A DNA stretch of 64,000 bases from Sepiola atlantica (Eukaryota > Mollusca > Cephalopoda > Sepiida > Sepiolidae), in NCBI GenBank assembly GCA_963556195.1, contig OY744516.1, forward strand, positions 30,232,183 to 30,296,182, in the 5' to 3' direction. The notes beneath the pieces are model-generated. The model saw only the letters and a program-made list of their open reading frames with translations, was not told the DNA's origin and did not search any database. The translations under genes were made by a program, and so were the position numbers. Of the stretch, positions 20,939 to 31,319 are shown piece after piece (the first letter of the stretch is position 1; each line of letters opens with the position of its first letter).

Positions 20939-21210
20939 TTAAACTTTTGCATGTCGGTACAGTTGCAGGGGGATTTCAAAGGCAAGCAGTCTGAGGAAAG
21001 AAGCTATTATAGTAGAAAGTTTTTCCGGCGTCTGGGGACCTTTACAGTGAAGGGGTGATATTTTTCTGCTGGTTGGTTGGGGGTATTTACGGTTGGGATA
21101 GGGAGTGCAAGTGCAACAAGTTCGTCCATGGAAGTATTTGTAAAACCAACACAGGGATACAACATTGCGGCGACGGGACAGGGACTGCAGCATGGTAGAC
21201 AGTGCATGAC
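20939..21210 (-). pseudogene. LINE RT C-terminal fragment (family H-like)
   Basis: The - strand frame reads LQSLSRRRNVVSLCWFYKYF, HGR, then a frame-shifted HPFTVKVPRRRKN. This is the L--L-HRRNVASLSLFYKYFHGRCSDEL...HPF-V-VP--RT segment of LINE ORF2 C-termini. It has a frameshift after HGR (the protein pieces switch frame), so it is dead. It is truncated at both ends. Confidence 0.8.
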
Positions 21211-21561
21211 TTATTAGGTTAGATTTTTTTTTTTGTTTAAGCAAAATTCTTGAATGCCCCTTTAATTTTTAAATTTTTTTTTTTAATTTAAAAAAAAATT
21301 TTTTTTTTAAAGCTAGATTTCTCACATTAAACCAACCTTGTGTCACAACTCGGATCCACTCTTGGTGGGAATTGAAGGGAAAATATTATCTGCCTCTCTG
21401 AGGGCAAGATGTGATGCAACACAAGGTTGTTTTAGTGTGTGCTCCGGCTCCTCAAGGCACAACTATAAAAATAAGATGGAGTTCTCTTTGCATTCTCTAA
21501 AAGGTCAAAGTGCCTCTGGCAACACGCTATACTCATTTAAAAAAAATTTATATATGTCAAG
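21211..21561. other. unassigned stretch with an A/T palindromic patch
   Basis: Alternating T and A runs near 21262-21310 form an AT hairpin. The rest is unrecognised. Confidence 0.4.
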
Positions 21562-21800
21562 TTATTTACCTCTCCAGGAGTCTAGACACAAGGTCATGTG
21601 CAGTTAGCCAGCTAAGATTAACATGCTCTGGCCTACAAAAAATGCCTGAGTAACTCTGTCAGCATTCCCTGGTAGGGTCGGCTCAGGCGATTAGCAATAA
21701 ATAAACCCCTTCTCAAAGAACGCCTGGGGTAAACCTCTTAAATTGTACAGGACAGTGTAGCATCCATCGGAACAGATACTACACTCTGATCTGTCAAGAC
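21562..21800 (-). mobile_element. U2-headed SINE, family A (diverged)
   Basis: On the - strand: ACAGATCAGAGTGTAGTATC and TGTTCCGATGGATGC, i.e. the U2 branch-site part, then the A-specific CGATGGATGCT. A deletion follows, joining to CTGTCCTGTACAATTTAAGA and GGTTTACCCCAGGCGTTC. The body then continues to the tail CTTGTGTCTAGACTCCTGGA and GAGGTAAATAA. About 100 bp of the A body next to the head is missing relative to 43856-44259. Confidence 0.8.
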
Positions 21801-22721
21801 CTGTGTGTGTTCCCTAAAGAAAGGTTAGAGAATCTACATAAAAAATTAAGTGTAAAATTTTTCAGGGAAGACAATGGAACTGGTCCTGAATCTGTGTGCA
21901 GATTTTTTTTTTATATGTCCGAAGCCCCTTAAAATTTCAAATATGTATTTCCGATTTTTAATGACATTTAAATCGTGTTTAAAACCACAAAATTTCAGTT
22001 CCTTCCAACTATATTAGAGAGCAAAGCGGATGGGGGGGGGGGGAGTTATCGGCTCAATATACTTGCATTTAACTTGGTTTCTATCATAAGTGTGTATATT
22101 CTTTCTAGTGAACAATACACAACAAATAACACAATTCTGCTTTACATGAACAATTACGTGCATCGCATATTGTTTTGACCATTATCCTCTGACCATCTTC
22201 CGGTGCCTTTTGTAATCTTTCAGGAATTTCGATTTGAAGGTTGGACAACCGACACTTGAAGCCTAGAGAGTACAATAGCAGAAACTTGATTATCATAACT
22301 AAGATTAAGATAACTGTCTGAAACATGTAAATAACAAAACCTCATCTATGAAATATTGGATTTCATGTGAAAAATTCTTAGAGGCAGATATTTTAACTTT
22401 TGACCTTTTTCTGAGGTCAATTTAGGCTATTATTAGTCAATACAAAATATTACAAAACGCAATGTCAATTTACTATGGAAGTCTGCATACATTGATATGT
22501 ATTTTATTCGAGATACTGACGTGGGTCAGGGAACAAATGGATTACAAATGCAACACAAAACTTTTAATGAATCTTAAATCCCTAAAATATTGTCCAAATA
22601 TTGTGTGCTTTGTGGCAATTTCTTTGCATTTATTAAATTTGAAGTGGCAAAGTGACAATATAATTAAATTTGCCCTGACATTGACGGTTCTATACTTTAG
22701 AATGTTATAATTAAGGAAAGA
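21801..22721. other. unassigned stretch
   Basis: G run near 22033-22044; no gene or repeat recognised. Confidence 0.4.
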
Positions 22722-22951
22722 ATAATCCGACATAAGGAAAAACCGAAAATTGTTTATGTATTCAACGTTTGATCTTTATTTCAAGATATTCTCAAGCTGA
22801 CTGATTTGAAGAAAAATATAAGTCGGTATTTGAAAAAAGACGCACCACACATTTTTAAATATTGACTTATATTTTTCTTCAAATCGGTCTTGAAATAAAA
22901 ACGAAACGTTAATACATAAACAATTTTCGGTTTTTCCTTCTGTCATTTTCC
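22722..22951. mobile_element. foldback element 3
   Basis: The left arm GGAAAAACCGAAAATTGTTT continues through ATGTATTCAACGTTTGATCT and TTATTTCAAGAT to GATTTGAAGAAAAATATAAG. The right arm is the reverse complement with few mismatches. The left arm also carries about 15 extra bases (near 22787-22801). The spacer is about 35 bp. The arms include an AACGTTTCG-like word of the kind discussed under the CTTCAG findings. Confidence 0.9.
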
Positions 22952-23752
22952 AGGCTAGAATATGTTCCATCAGAAATGTTACTTTTCAAACAAATCAATC
23001 AAATCAATCAAACATTGAAAAAATAGGCAACTTTTTTATATTAGAAAATGTATTTCCTGTTTAATATAAAAAAGGAGCCAATAGATTACTCCCTCCACTT
23101 GCCTGATGTGTTAATAGATTACCTCACCTTACCGGTTGTGTCAATAGGTACCACCCTCTCCCATTATCTGTGAGGTATGGAAGTCCTACCTTAGAAAATT
23201 CTATTGCTTAATTCTTGGATTTCGTTTTTTTTTTTTTTTTCTTTTTTCAAAGTTTAAGCGAATTCACATAGGTTTGTAAAAGTAGAACTTTGTATTTAAG
23301 TGGAGACACTTGATTGCATTAAAATATAGACATTCTGTATTGTTTTACCAGAAATGCTGCATGGAACCACGTGCATATGGGCCCTTTTAAAATGCTTTTT
23401 ATTTGGCCATCACAAACATCTGGTTCCATGTAGTTCACTATACTGTTACATAAGAGCCGTTGTTTAAATGAAAGTTTGAGTGACACGTAAGGGTCAGAGG
23501 TGACCCCAGACCAGAAGTGAATGAAACCATGTGACTTCCGGACAGTGATATTTTATCTCTTTTTCTGGCGATACTGCTAACAGATGTTCCAGGGCACCAT
23601 CCCCAAAGGGGAGAGCGTGGATGCACACAAAGTGAAATGAGCTGTCTTTATCTTTCTCTCTGCAAGTAACCTGTCCCTGATATTTTCTATGACTGCTTCT
23701 TCTCTTAAAGTTTTTTTATAAATCGACATTGGTGTCTGCTCATACATGCATC
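22952..23752. other. unassigned stretch with a three-unit imperfect repeat
   Basis: At 23085-23180 three roughly 30-35 bp units begin CCAATAGATTAC, TTAATAGATTACC and CAATAGGTACC. A T run lies near 23226-23240. Nothing else. Confidence 0.4.
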
Positions 23753-23948
23753 AGGAAATGAAAATATAACATGTGGGGATCCAGATGAAATGAAAATATA
23801 ACATGTGGGGATCCAGATGAAATGAAAATATAACATGTGGGGATCCAGATGAAATGAAAATATAACATGTGGGGATCCAGATGAAATGAAAATATAACAT
23901 GTGGGGATCCAGATGAAATGAAAATATAACATGTGGGGATCCAGATGA
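23753..23948. repeat. 32 bp minisatellite, about six units
   Basis: Unit GAAATGAAAATATAACATGT followed by GGGGATCCAGAT, repeated with no visible substitutions, so the expansion is recent. 32 is not a multiple of 3, so all three - strand frames stay open through the array; the 67-122 codon frames are therefore artefacts. Confidence 0.97.
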
Positions 23949-24595
23949 AAGCAACTAGACATTGAGAAATGAATATATAATACGTAGAGTGCCATTCAAG
24001 TTTTATGTAAAATCTATTTAAGATTTTACTTTTTTTTTTTTTTTTTTTTTTTTGACTGAGAAAAGAATATATCAAATTGGATTTCTGTAATATTAACTTA
24101 GAATGCACCCCCCCCTCTCAAGATATTATTTACAAGAGAAGCAAAGAGTTAAGTACTGACAAGATTCTTTAGATTTTCACCAATCTTTGTTATTGATTTT
24201 TCCTTTAGTTTTATAACATTTAGTTTTCTTTACCATCTTCCAGCTGTTCCAGTCTGTTTTCTGTTGCAATGCATTGCCTATCATAAACCTGGCTCCTTAT
24301 TTCTAGTTCCGTCAGGATGAAACAATGTAGGCACTGCTTGCACCCTGACTTCAAAGGGACAGAACCCAGAAAAATGCAAAGTTCTCTTGAAGTTTTGTCA
24401 GAATATTGAGGAAATTTTTAGTTAAACAAAAATTCTGGCATCAGACACAGATAGCAGAAACGTTTTGCCTGGAACTCAACTACATATACACTGTAAAACA
24501 CTTTCTAACTCTGATCTTAACAGAATTTAGTCTAGAAACATAATGCCAAATTGTATATTCTTTTATTAACCTTAAAAATGACTCGCTCAAATATG
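23949..24595. other. unassigned stretch with a poly-T tract
   Basis: T run of about 23 at 24030-24052; the remainder unrecognised. Confidence 0.45.
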
Positions 24596-24965
24596 TCTGC
24601 TTAGATAAGCTTCTGGGACTGACTTTCACTTCAGACATGAAATTGAAAACTTAGCTCACATCCATTGCAAAGGTCGCTACAGAAAGTATCTCACCCCTGA
24701 CTCCATCCTCTACCTGTATAAGAATCAAATATGTCCTAAGATGGAGTACTGTTGCCACATCTGGTGTTGCTCAGAGCATCCTTTCCTGCCTTGACAGAGT
24801 AGATAAAACTAAACTGAGCTTCCATGAACAGTTTCTTTCCTAGAATTACCCGTCAGGGGAACACAAAACTGTGGGGCTACTTCCCAGCTGATTACAACAT
24901 AGTCGTTTTCAAGTCCAATGTAAACAAATTCTTGTTGAGACACCCTCTTAAATAATTGAATTCTG
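24596..24965 (+). pseudogene. LINE family H RT C-terminus
   Basis: Frame pieces in order: ISPLTPSSTCIR, then CPKMEYCCHIWCCSEHP (family: C-KMEYCSHIWGGA--H-L-LLDRVQ), LDRVDKTKLSFHEQFLS and IVVFKSNVNKFLLRHPLK. Stops and at least two frameshifts. The KMEYCCHIW and FKSNVNKFL motifs identify the C-terminal 'thumb' side of LINE reverse transcriptase. Confidence 0.85.
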
Positions 24966-25282
24966 CCCAATTTCAACCAGCGTTACTGTTAGGACATCTA
25001 ATGAAAACGAATTACCTCCCTTGAACCATTTCAGGAGTTAAGAGTTATTGCCCTTGAAAATGGTTTTCTGCCCAGAGAGAAAGTAAACACAGACCACGGC
25101 ATCAGACACTTAATGTCAATCGCGGCCAGTGGCAAATTAATTCATTAATTCATTCTGTGTTCAGTTTTAATAAATCTGTTAAACGTTTTCTCTTGATAGT
25201 TCATCCATTTCTTTACAAGTTATTATTTATTATAACCTAAATTACAAGGTTATAAAAGTTACCAATCATCACTGTGCTGTCT
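24966..25282. other. probable insertion or LINE H 3' UTR
   Basis: It lies between the LINE H coding remnant and a stretch matching its 3' end. In the 45 kb copy these two are nearly adjacent, so about 300 bp may be inserted here. No family recognised. Confidence 0.3.
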
Positions 25283-25365
25283 CACCACCTACCTGACAAT
25301 CTCATTAACCTTTTTCCTCGAGTGGCATTTGGGCCTTGATAAGTAGTGAGACTTTAGTAACAAGA
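25283..25365 (+). mobile_element. LINE family H 3' terminus
   Basis: GACAATCTCATTAACCTTTT, TCCTCGAGTGGCATTTGGGC and CTTGATAAGTAGTGAGACTT, then an A-rich end. The same terminus follows the H coding remnants at 12265-12560 and 44960-45205. Confidence 0.75.
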
Positions 25366-25553
25366 AAAAAAAAACTGTTTGCATATCACTGATTATGCAA
25401 ATAATTCGTTTTGCATAACTCGACACATCTTGCCTAGCTGTCCCGGATGTTCAGAATAAACTTCATATGCGTCGTGGGCGTCTACGTATGGCCTACCTGC
25501 AGCTACCTGGTCGATCCATGGTTTTGACTACCTTGATCAGAGCATAAATGTAA
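25366..25553. other. unassigned stretch
   Basis: Nothing recognised. Confidence 0.35.
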
Positions 25554-26128
25554 ACATTGGTGTTCAGCTTAGGACACTCAGGGAACAAGTGGGTTGGTAT
25601 GACATCATCGATCATGCGTTTTTCTTTGTCGCCTCGTTGTCAAATATAAAATCTTTCATTTCCTTTCTAACCTTTTCTACCAATCTCCTGCTGATGTTGT
25701 GGAAGTCTGAAATCTTATTTCTCCTTCCGGTACAGATTCCAAGAACTCTTCCACAAATATAGCTTCACAATTGTTCATAATTAATTCTAAAAAATAATAA
25801 TAAAAAAAAAAGAATGTAAAGAACTCGGAACACGGATACAGCCATCGGTGTTCAACCTGAGGTTCTAAGGGGAAAAGTAGGATGGTATGACGTCACTTTC
25901 AGTGACGAACTCTGGTGCTTTGACGGCTTCAGATAGCCAATCATGCATTTTTTTTTCTCTCTGATGTTGTTTCATAGTCGAATCGTGAATCTTTAAATTG
26001 CTTTCTGATCTTTTCTACCTGCTGATGAAGTCTGAAATCTCCTTATTTATCCAATGCAGATTCCAAGGAGAACTCCATGTCTCTTCCACAAATATGGAGA
26101 TTTAAAATTGTCCGTAATCCGCAAAAAA
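25554..26128. repeat. tandem duplication of about 250-290 bp (family L)
   Basis: Copy 1 (25554-25785) and copy 2 (25841-26128) share GGTGTTCA, GG-TGGTATGAC-TCA, ATCATGC-TTTTTCT, TGCTGATG---AAGTCTGAAATC, CAGATTCCAA and CTCTTCCACAAATAT in order. They are diverged and copy 2 has an extra segment of about 45 bp. Copy 2 contains a full CRE TGACGTCA at 25888-25895 where copy 1 has TGACATCA. No protein recognised. Confidence 0.75.
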
Positions 26129-26349
26129 AAAGATGGAAATATATTCACTGCTTTCATGAAGACAAGATCGACAAGAAAACTAAAAAAATATGTTCATAAA
26201 ATTAGCAGTTCAAAATTGTGTACTAATGTCCACACTCAGCAAATTAATCGAAGACTTTTTTTATATTTGACATTTCATAATTGTGAAGATTAATTTCTAA
26301 TTTGAACCCACACTCCCTTGTAATTTCTTCATATTTTGGATTTATTTCT
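26129..26349. other. unassigned stretch
   Basis: A 79-codon + frame (26054-26293) runs out of the duplication; it has no family resemblance. Confidence 0.35.
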
Positions 26350-26600
26350 TGGATTACACTAGCAGCAAAATCCCACCCCTTCACTGTAGAGGCATCTTCT
26401 AGATGCCAGAAGATTTTCTACTTTAACTTTCCTTTGACCACTTGTTTTTGGAACTTTGTTCCTGCTCACTGTTTCTCCGGCCGTACCAACACGCAGAAAT
26501 TTAAATGCAATGCGAACAAACATCTTACTGCCCCACCCAGATTTCCTCCTATAAACCTGCCCCCTTATGCATTAGTGGCAATAGCAATATGCCTTGTTTG
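26350..26600 (+). pseudogene. LINE RT C-terminus with its 3' end
   Basis: One open frame reads AAKSHPFTVEASSRCQKIFY, NFPLTTCFWNFVPAHCFSGR and FKCNANKHLTAPPR. This follows the family pattern S-HPF-V--P-CRT--Y--SF-PRT-RLWN-LP-HCFP---N---FKSNVN-HL, with several conserved positions replaced but no stop. It ends PYALVAIAICLVWG, a frequent end of such LINE proteins. The open frame is contained in the 113-codon frame 26302-26643, which continues into a TA-rich tail. Only the C-terminal domain is present, so it cannot encode a working polymerase. Confidence 0.8.
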
Positions 26601-27169
26601 GGGGGGGGGGGATAAAAGAAAGTATATATATGTATACATATAAAGTGTTACTTTATTGACTCGGCGATTATTTTCTTAGTATATTAAGCATATTACTATT
26701 TTAATTTCGTATTTTCTAAAGTCTTTAAGATTTTTCCAAGTACTCCATTAATTGGCATGACTGTCAGCAATATGCACACATTCATGCGGGCAGATTTTGA
26801 TATTTTATCTTGTTTCAGATATACTTATCCAAGGTCCCTTCGAATTCATCCAGATAACCTAAATTCTACCCAGTTCCAGAAGATGGCCCCCTTTCTGGCT
26901 GACTTCATAGATATCTCTCACCCTATTTCTCTTGAATAGCGCACATTTTTTTTAAAACTTTTTACACTGTCGGGCCACTACTTATATACTCTAGAGGCTC
27001 TTGACCTTGATATGGGTTAATGAGGCAGGATGATTGTCAGCCGAAAGATAAGGAACACTATGAGAGTACAAAGAGTGATCAATAAAATGAACTGCATTTG
27101 ATTACCTATCAGGCAGTTTATGACAAAAATTTGTTTACATTGGATTTGAAGACGACCCAGGGAAACATT
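26601..27169. other. mostly unassigned; short inverted LINE H scrap
   Basis: Bases 27125-27160 read on the - strand as GTCTTCAAATCCAATGTAAA, the FKSNVN codons of family H. The rest is unrecognised. Confidence 0.4.
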
Positions 27170-27398
27170 CTCAAAACGTTACGGCCGATGTAGCTTTTGA
27201 ATAATCTGCATGGAATTTCGAACAGAACCCTTTATTTAATCCACAGGGGTAGCATGCTCTCGTTCTTTCAACCATGACAAGGTAGAAGTCTTCAGTAATT
27301 CTCAATTCCTAGTATTGCCTGCACTGAGGATTGAACCTTAAACCCTCATATAACTGAACTTTACTTAGTACTTTATCCGTTACGCCACGGATCCTTGC
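27170..27398 (-). mobile_element. tRNA-headed SINE, family G
   Basis: On the - strand the head reads GGATCCGTGGCGTAACGGAT with a box A-like TGGCGTAACGG. A box B-like GGTTCAATCCT lies about 55 bases further on (about 27329-27339). Between them is a loop of the right size but with poor stem pairing. The body includes GGATTAAATAAAGGGTTCTG and an end with ACATCGGCCGTAACGTTTTG. The copy at 41975-42250 has the same order. This is a Pol III-type SINE head, not a working tRNA gene. Confidence 0.75.
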
Positions 27399-27408
27399 TG
27401 ACAATTCT

Positions 27409-27720
27409 AGTATGAATTTTGGATTAAAGGGTTCCGTTCAAAATTCCGTGAAGATTCCAGAGTTCGACAGAAAGATTCCAGAGTTCGACAGAAAGATTCC
27501 AGAGTTCGACAGAAAGATTCCAGTGTTCGACAGAAAGATTCCAGTGTTCGACAGAAAGATTCCAGCGTTCGACAGAAAGATTCCAGCGTTCGACAGAAAG
27601 ATTCCAGCGTTCGACAAGACACACCTGAAGAAGGCTGCAACGTTGTGAGAATAACACTAAGATGAGAACAGTAGTCCGAATAATCCGAATTATACAAATT
27701 ATCAATCCTCACCTAAAAAA
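27409..27720 (+). mobile_element. family G body with an internal 21 bp minisatellite
   Basis: The + strand carries the G body from GGATTAAAGGGTTCCGTTCA to GACACACCTGAAGAAGGCTG and CAACGTTGTGAGAATAACAC, without the tRNA head. It lies head-on to the neighbouring - strand copy. Inside, the 21 bp unit GATTCCAGAGTTCGACAGAA(A) is repeated eight times (about 27454-27620), where a normal copy has one. Because 21 is divisible by three, the array stays open and would encode a KIPEFDR heptad repeat; that is a by-product. Confidence 0.85.
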
Positions 27721-28079
27721 TTCAGAAATCTCAGGGAAGCAGTCCACATGCAATATATGAAGCATACTGCTATTGTCCTAATTTTTATTTTATTTTTTAT
27801 CTATGTAAAATGATTTAAATGGGCTTAACATTGTGAATGGTCAAAAATGTAAACATAATAAGAAAAATGTAAACACTATGTTCTGATCGCGCAATTAACA
27901 AATTTATGGAGGAAGCATGGTGAACGCATCTGTTGAGGTAACGAAAAGTAGATCATGGCTACAATGTGCATTCCTCATAAAGCCAAGGAAGGGTAAATCG
28001 GATGCCTCTCATATAAAGTCTTTTTTTTTTTATTTTAGGCATGTTTGTGTCTTACTTGTGATGGCATCCACGCAGAGTG
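27721..28079. other. unassigned stretch
   Basis: Nothing recognised apart from a T run at about 28021-28031. Confidence 0.4.
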
Positions 28080-28471
28080 GGTTGAGCCAGCTCCAAATGA
28101 ATTTCCCGCATCAAGGCGGTCAACTCAGATTGATTAGCACTGAGTCTTCAGCATATCTCTGCCATTCCCGGTTCCAGCAACGAATACCAAAAAAACATTT
28201 GGGGGGGGGGGGCTGCGGGATGCTACTAGTTCCATGTCTACCTTCAGTTGCAATCCACGTTTTCAGTCGACCACCTCTGCACTTCTTCCAGCCAACGTGT
28301 GCGTTTGGAGCAACCAACTTGCAGATAAATTGCTTCTAAGGCTATTAGTCTTCTTTGCAGAATAATTTGCAATGTTGATGATGTTGCATCTTGCATGGAT
28401 GGTGCAGTTTGAGGTTCAGTCGGAGCAGAGGATGTGTATGTTGGTCTTGTATTGATAAAGGCTTGTTTCAA
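28080..28471 (-). pseudogene. LINE 3' fragment, WKKCRGGRLKTW type
   Basis: On the - strand one frame gives LIALEAIYLQVGCSKRTRWL. Another gives APNAHVGWKKCRGGRLKTWI, then IRCWNREWQRYAEDS. The pattern R-R--G-LKTW---I--D and W-R-W---A-D is the C-terminal signature of a LINE ORF2 in which GG(Q/R)LKTW and R-W-R-W are conserved. The switch between frames and an interrupting C run (28199-28212 on the + strand: G run) mark it as dead. Confidence 0.65.
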
Positions 28472-29164
28472 TTGCCCTTGTGGGTGAAGCCAGTAAATAG
28501 TCGGATGTTTTTACTACTTCTGCTGAAATGACATTGACTTTCATGTCATTAAAGTAGTTGTTGGTTCTGCTGATTGTCGCTGTGGCATGCTTTTCATCTG
28601 AAGGTTTTGATGGCCATTGAAAAGGACCATAAAAATCTATCCTTAATTGAAGCGAACAGGTTTTTTTTTTCCTTTTGACTAGCTTGTCTCGGGCTTACAA
28701 ATCCATATTAATCTAAATAAATTCTCGCTAGCTTTGCTCCATCAATCCTCTGATGAATTGCCAGTCCAATACGCCATAAAGTTTATTTATGAACGTAAAT
28801 GTAATGTTCTTATTTTTATTACTTGGCAACCAAGATCGACTGCTTCAAACACATGTATGTTTTAAGAGCATGATACTCGACTTCTATATTGTTGGACTTC
28901 ATCATAAAAAGCAACTTTTTAATATACTCTCTTTGAAAGGTAACAACCATTTGGCAAAACTAGTTTTTACATCAATTAATGTCTCGCCTCTTTGCAAGTA
29001 CAACTCCTTCAACTGTTGTCTTTCAAAACCTGGTTCGAAGTGAGCCAGTACTAATGACGTCCCGCCTTAAGACAATGTAGCCATTATGTACCACTTATCT
29101 CGCTTATGTTGCGATGAGGTTCTGCCATTATACCCCCTTCCCTCTGGTCTCATACATGTAGCAG
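28472..29164. other. unassigned; may include the 3' part of a Gypsy-like element
   Basis: It lies immediately downstream (on the - strand) of the integrase remnant, so it could hold LTR sequence. I find no matching LTR pair in the window. Confidence 0.3.
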
Positions 29165-29810
29165 CTACAGGAATCTCTTTATTTGACTTCTTTGGAGAAA
29201 TAGCACAGCAGGTTCGGTCGCTTCTTGAGGTGATCCTCTTGAATCTTGTGGATCTCCGCTGTTGTTACTTGAATGATCAAAGCCATCATTCGTTGGTATG
29301 CACATTTCGCCATCACTCGACGCTGCGGTATCGCTTTCCTTAGAAATGCTCCACATCCAAAGATATGGGTGGAGGTCTTGTACATAGCAAGGCATTTCAT
29401 CCACATAGTTTGAGGACTCGCCATTTCCATCAGTCCCCATCCTCCATTCACTTGTGTATCTGTTCAGCCAGGCTCCCACCAACACCACATCCTAATTTTT
29501 TAATAGATTTCATGTTCACATTCTGTTGTCAGCGAAAGAACTTCATCAACACCTGTTACCTGAACTTCGTAGTGGTACAATACATTAGCACATTGTACCA
29601 GTAAACCATCTCTTGGGCAGTAAATCGCTTCCTAGTGACAATCCGCTTTATTGATCTGTTGGATTGTTCAGCAGTGCTATTTGCTGACTGTGAATATGCA
29701 CATTGGAAATGCAGCCGGAGACTCTCAGTTATTAGCAAACGTTCTGAAACTTTTGCTGTAAAAAAAAAAGCTCTTTTCGTTAAAAAAAAAAAAATTTGAA
29801 CTTGCGACAT
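29165..29810 (-). pseudogene. Gypsy-like LTR retrotransposon, integrase C-terminal remnant
   Basis: On the - strand the first piece (29570-29810) reads NSTAEQSNRSIKRIVTRKRF, TAQEMVYWYN. This corresponds to the integrase core end, HP-(A/S)NG--E--(H/N)R-IK(R)---R------E-VYWYN. After a frame change the second piece (29250-29488) reads VLVGAWLNRYTSEWRMGTD, then VDEMPCYVQDLHPY. It follows the post-core domain V-VKPP--RCT--W--G-VT------V-V----RHV-DL-P. Both are in the right order for pol on the - strand. Catalytic residues of the core and the whole RT/RNase H part are missing. The frameshift and an A/T run at 29760-29795 confirm decay. Confidence 0.7.
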
Positions 29811-30689
29811 TTTTCATGCATGTAGTTGTCATGGAAAATACAGAAGACATTTAAAAAAAATTTCTAATGTTTATTGATCTTTACCAATAAAGATTCAAAA
29901 AAAGCTATACGTACTATTAATATATCTTATGTTATTTTAATCATCAGTTTGGGTTTATGTTCAAATTTTGTATATTTTATTTGAAAACAAAAAATAAGCG
30001 AAGTGGAGCTCGAAAATGATGAGAAAAAGCATCCAAATAACGAAAGTACCGAAAATCTCAAACATTAGAATCACACATCTCTGGAACCCCTTAATATTTT
30101 CTTTCTGATTCCCCAATAGATCCACTTTCACTTCAAATATTTTCATGAATAAACTTTTGAAGTGTTGCATCATTGAGACAATGCTTCATTTTTGTGAAAA
30201 ACCTTAAACAACAAAAAGTTTCGAAAATTTATCGAAGTAAAATATCTTTAATGCTATTAAATTAGTAATCTGGAAACCGTAACAAAGCAAACTGGAAGAA
30301 TTTTCAAAACGATGAATTCAACAATTTTCACTTGTACATCATGGCATAAGCATCAGACTGGATTTAAGGTTCAACTGACACTATTCGTTCATGAAATACT
30401 AATGAATCATAATTGTGAAATTCTGCCTTAACTGCTATCAATTCATCAACAATTTTAGGAACCACATGGTTGATCAACAGGATTTTTTTGCTTAGCACAT
30501 TTGATTCTGGCAAATATTCATTGTTGTCGCCACTGTCATACTGAATTGTTGCTGGTGGGGTTTCATTCAGTAATCAAAAGTTATCCCCAGAAGACACAAG
30601 CAATAGCTCATTAGAAAAAAGACTAAAAAAAAAGTAGTTGATCAGGTAAATGAATGCATGCAGGTTGCCATAGGTTCCAAATGATCATG
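29811..30689. other. unassigned AT-rich stretch
   Basis: It could carry upstream parts of the Gypsy element in unreadable form. No motif seen. Confidence 0.4.
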
Positions 30690-31060
30690 TGTTGATGGCT
30701 TTTAGAAATTGACTTCCAAACTAATCTGTCTCTGACCAGGTCTCTATTTATCCCTCTTCCTCAAGTCCATCCTTATCACTTCTCCCATGTTTTCTTGGGC
30801 CTTCCCCTATGAACTAAACCTGCTACCTAAACCGTTCTACATCTACTAACCAAGAACTCTCATCCATTCTTTCAACATGGCCATACTATCAAAGTCTCCT
30901 GTTCTGCACACAGGATACTGTTAAGATTAAATCTTCCTCTGAGGTTATCAGATCTAAACCTATCTTTAACACTCGCGTTACACATCGATCATATCATTCT
31001 CATATTATTTCTCTCCATGCAACGCATAACCTAAACCCTCAGTGGACAGGTTTAACTTTG
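30690..31060 (-). pseudogene. LINE family E, 3' end
   Basis: Inverted relative to the copies at 6545 and 11900. On the - strand: GTTGCATGGAGAGAAATAAT, ATCTGATAACCTCAGAGGAA, GTGCAGAACAGGAGACTTTG, CATGTTGAAAGAATGGATGA, GTAGATGTAGAACGGTTTAG, CCAAGAAAACATGGGAGAAG and TGATAAGGATGGACTTGAGG. The conceptual protein shows remnants of GHVERMDESSW, GRPKKTWEEVI-MDL and DRLVWKSISK with frame changes. Confidence 0.85.
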
Positions 31061-31119
31061 ATACAACATCACACTGGTTGTAGAATAAATTTACCAACCA
31101 TAAAAGCAATGGTGGTTTA

Positions 31120-31222
31120 AGTGTTGAAAATCCATCCCCGGTGGAAAAAATAAAAATTGCCAGTTTAGAAGTATTTCTTTACTGACAGGAGAGAACAGAT
31201 TAAGTAACAGATACTACACTGT
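31120..31222 (-). mobile_element. U2-headed SINE, family B (partial)
   Basis: On the - strand: TACAGTGTAGTATCTGTTAC (U2 branch-site head), then CTTCTAAACTGGCAATTTTT. The body is cut off soon after the TTTTTATTT block. Confidence 0.75.
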
Positions 31223-31319
31223 AAATTTAAGTATATTTTGAAACCTAAAAATGAATAAGTAAAAATAAACTGAATTAAAGTAACCTTTTTGCTTATTGTA
31301 GTAAGTAAATAAAATAAAT

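Noticed and set aside
20939..21244. Host gene with a zinc-binding Cys-rich frame (TCCTCTPYP...)
   Set aside because: The upstream residues match LINE RT C-termini (RRRNVVSLCWFYKYFHGR); the Cys-rich part is the result of a frameshift.
23705..24108. Histidine/phenylalanine-rich repeated protein frames (96-122 codons)
   Set aside because: They are three phases of the 32 bp minisatellite on the - strand.
27407..27712. Heptad-repeat protein (KIPEFDR type) or its antisense
   Set aside because: The array sits in the body of a SINE, with only one unit in other copies; there is no host protein context.
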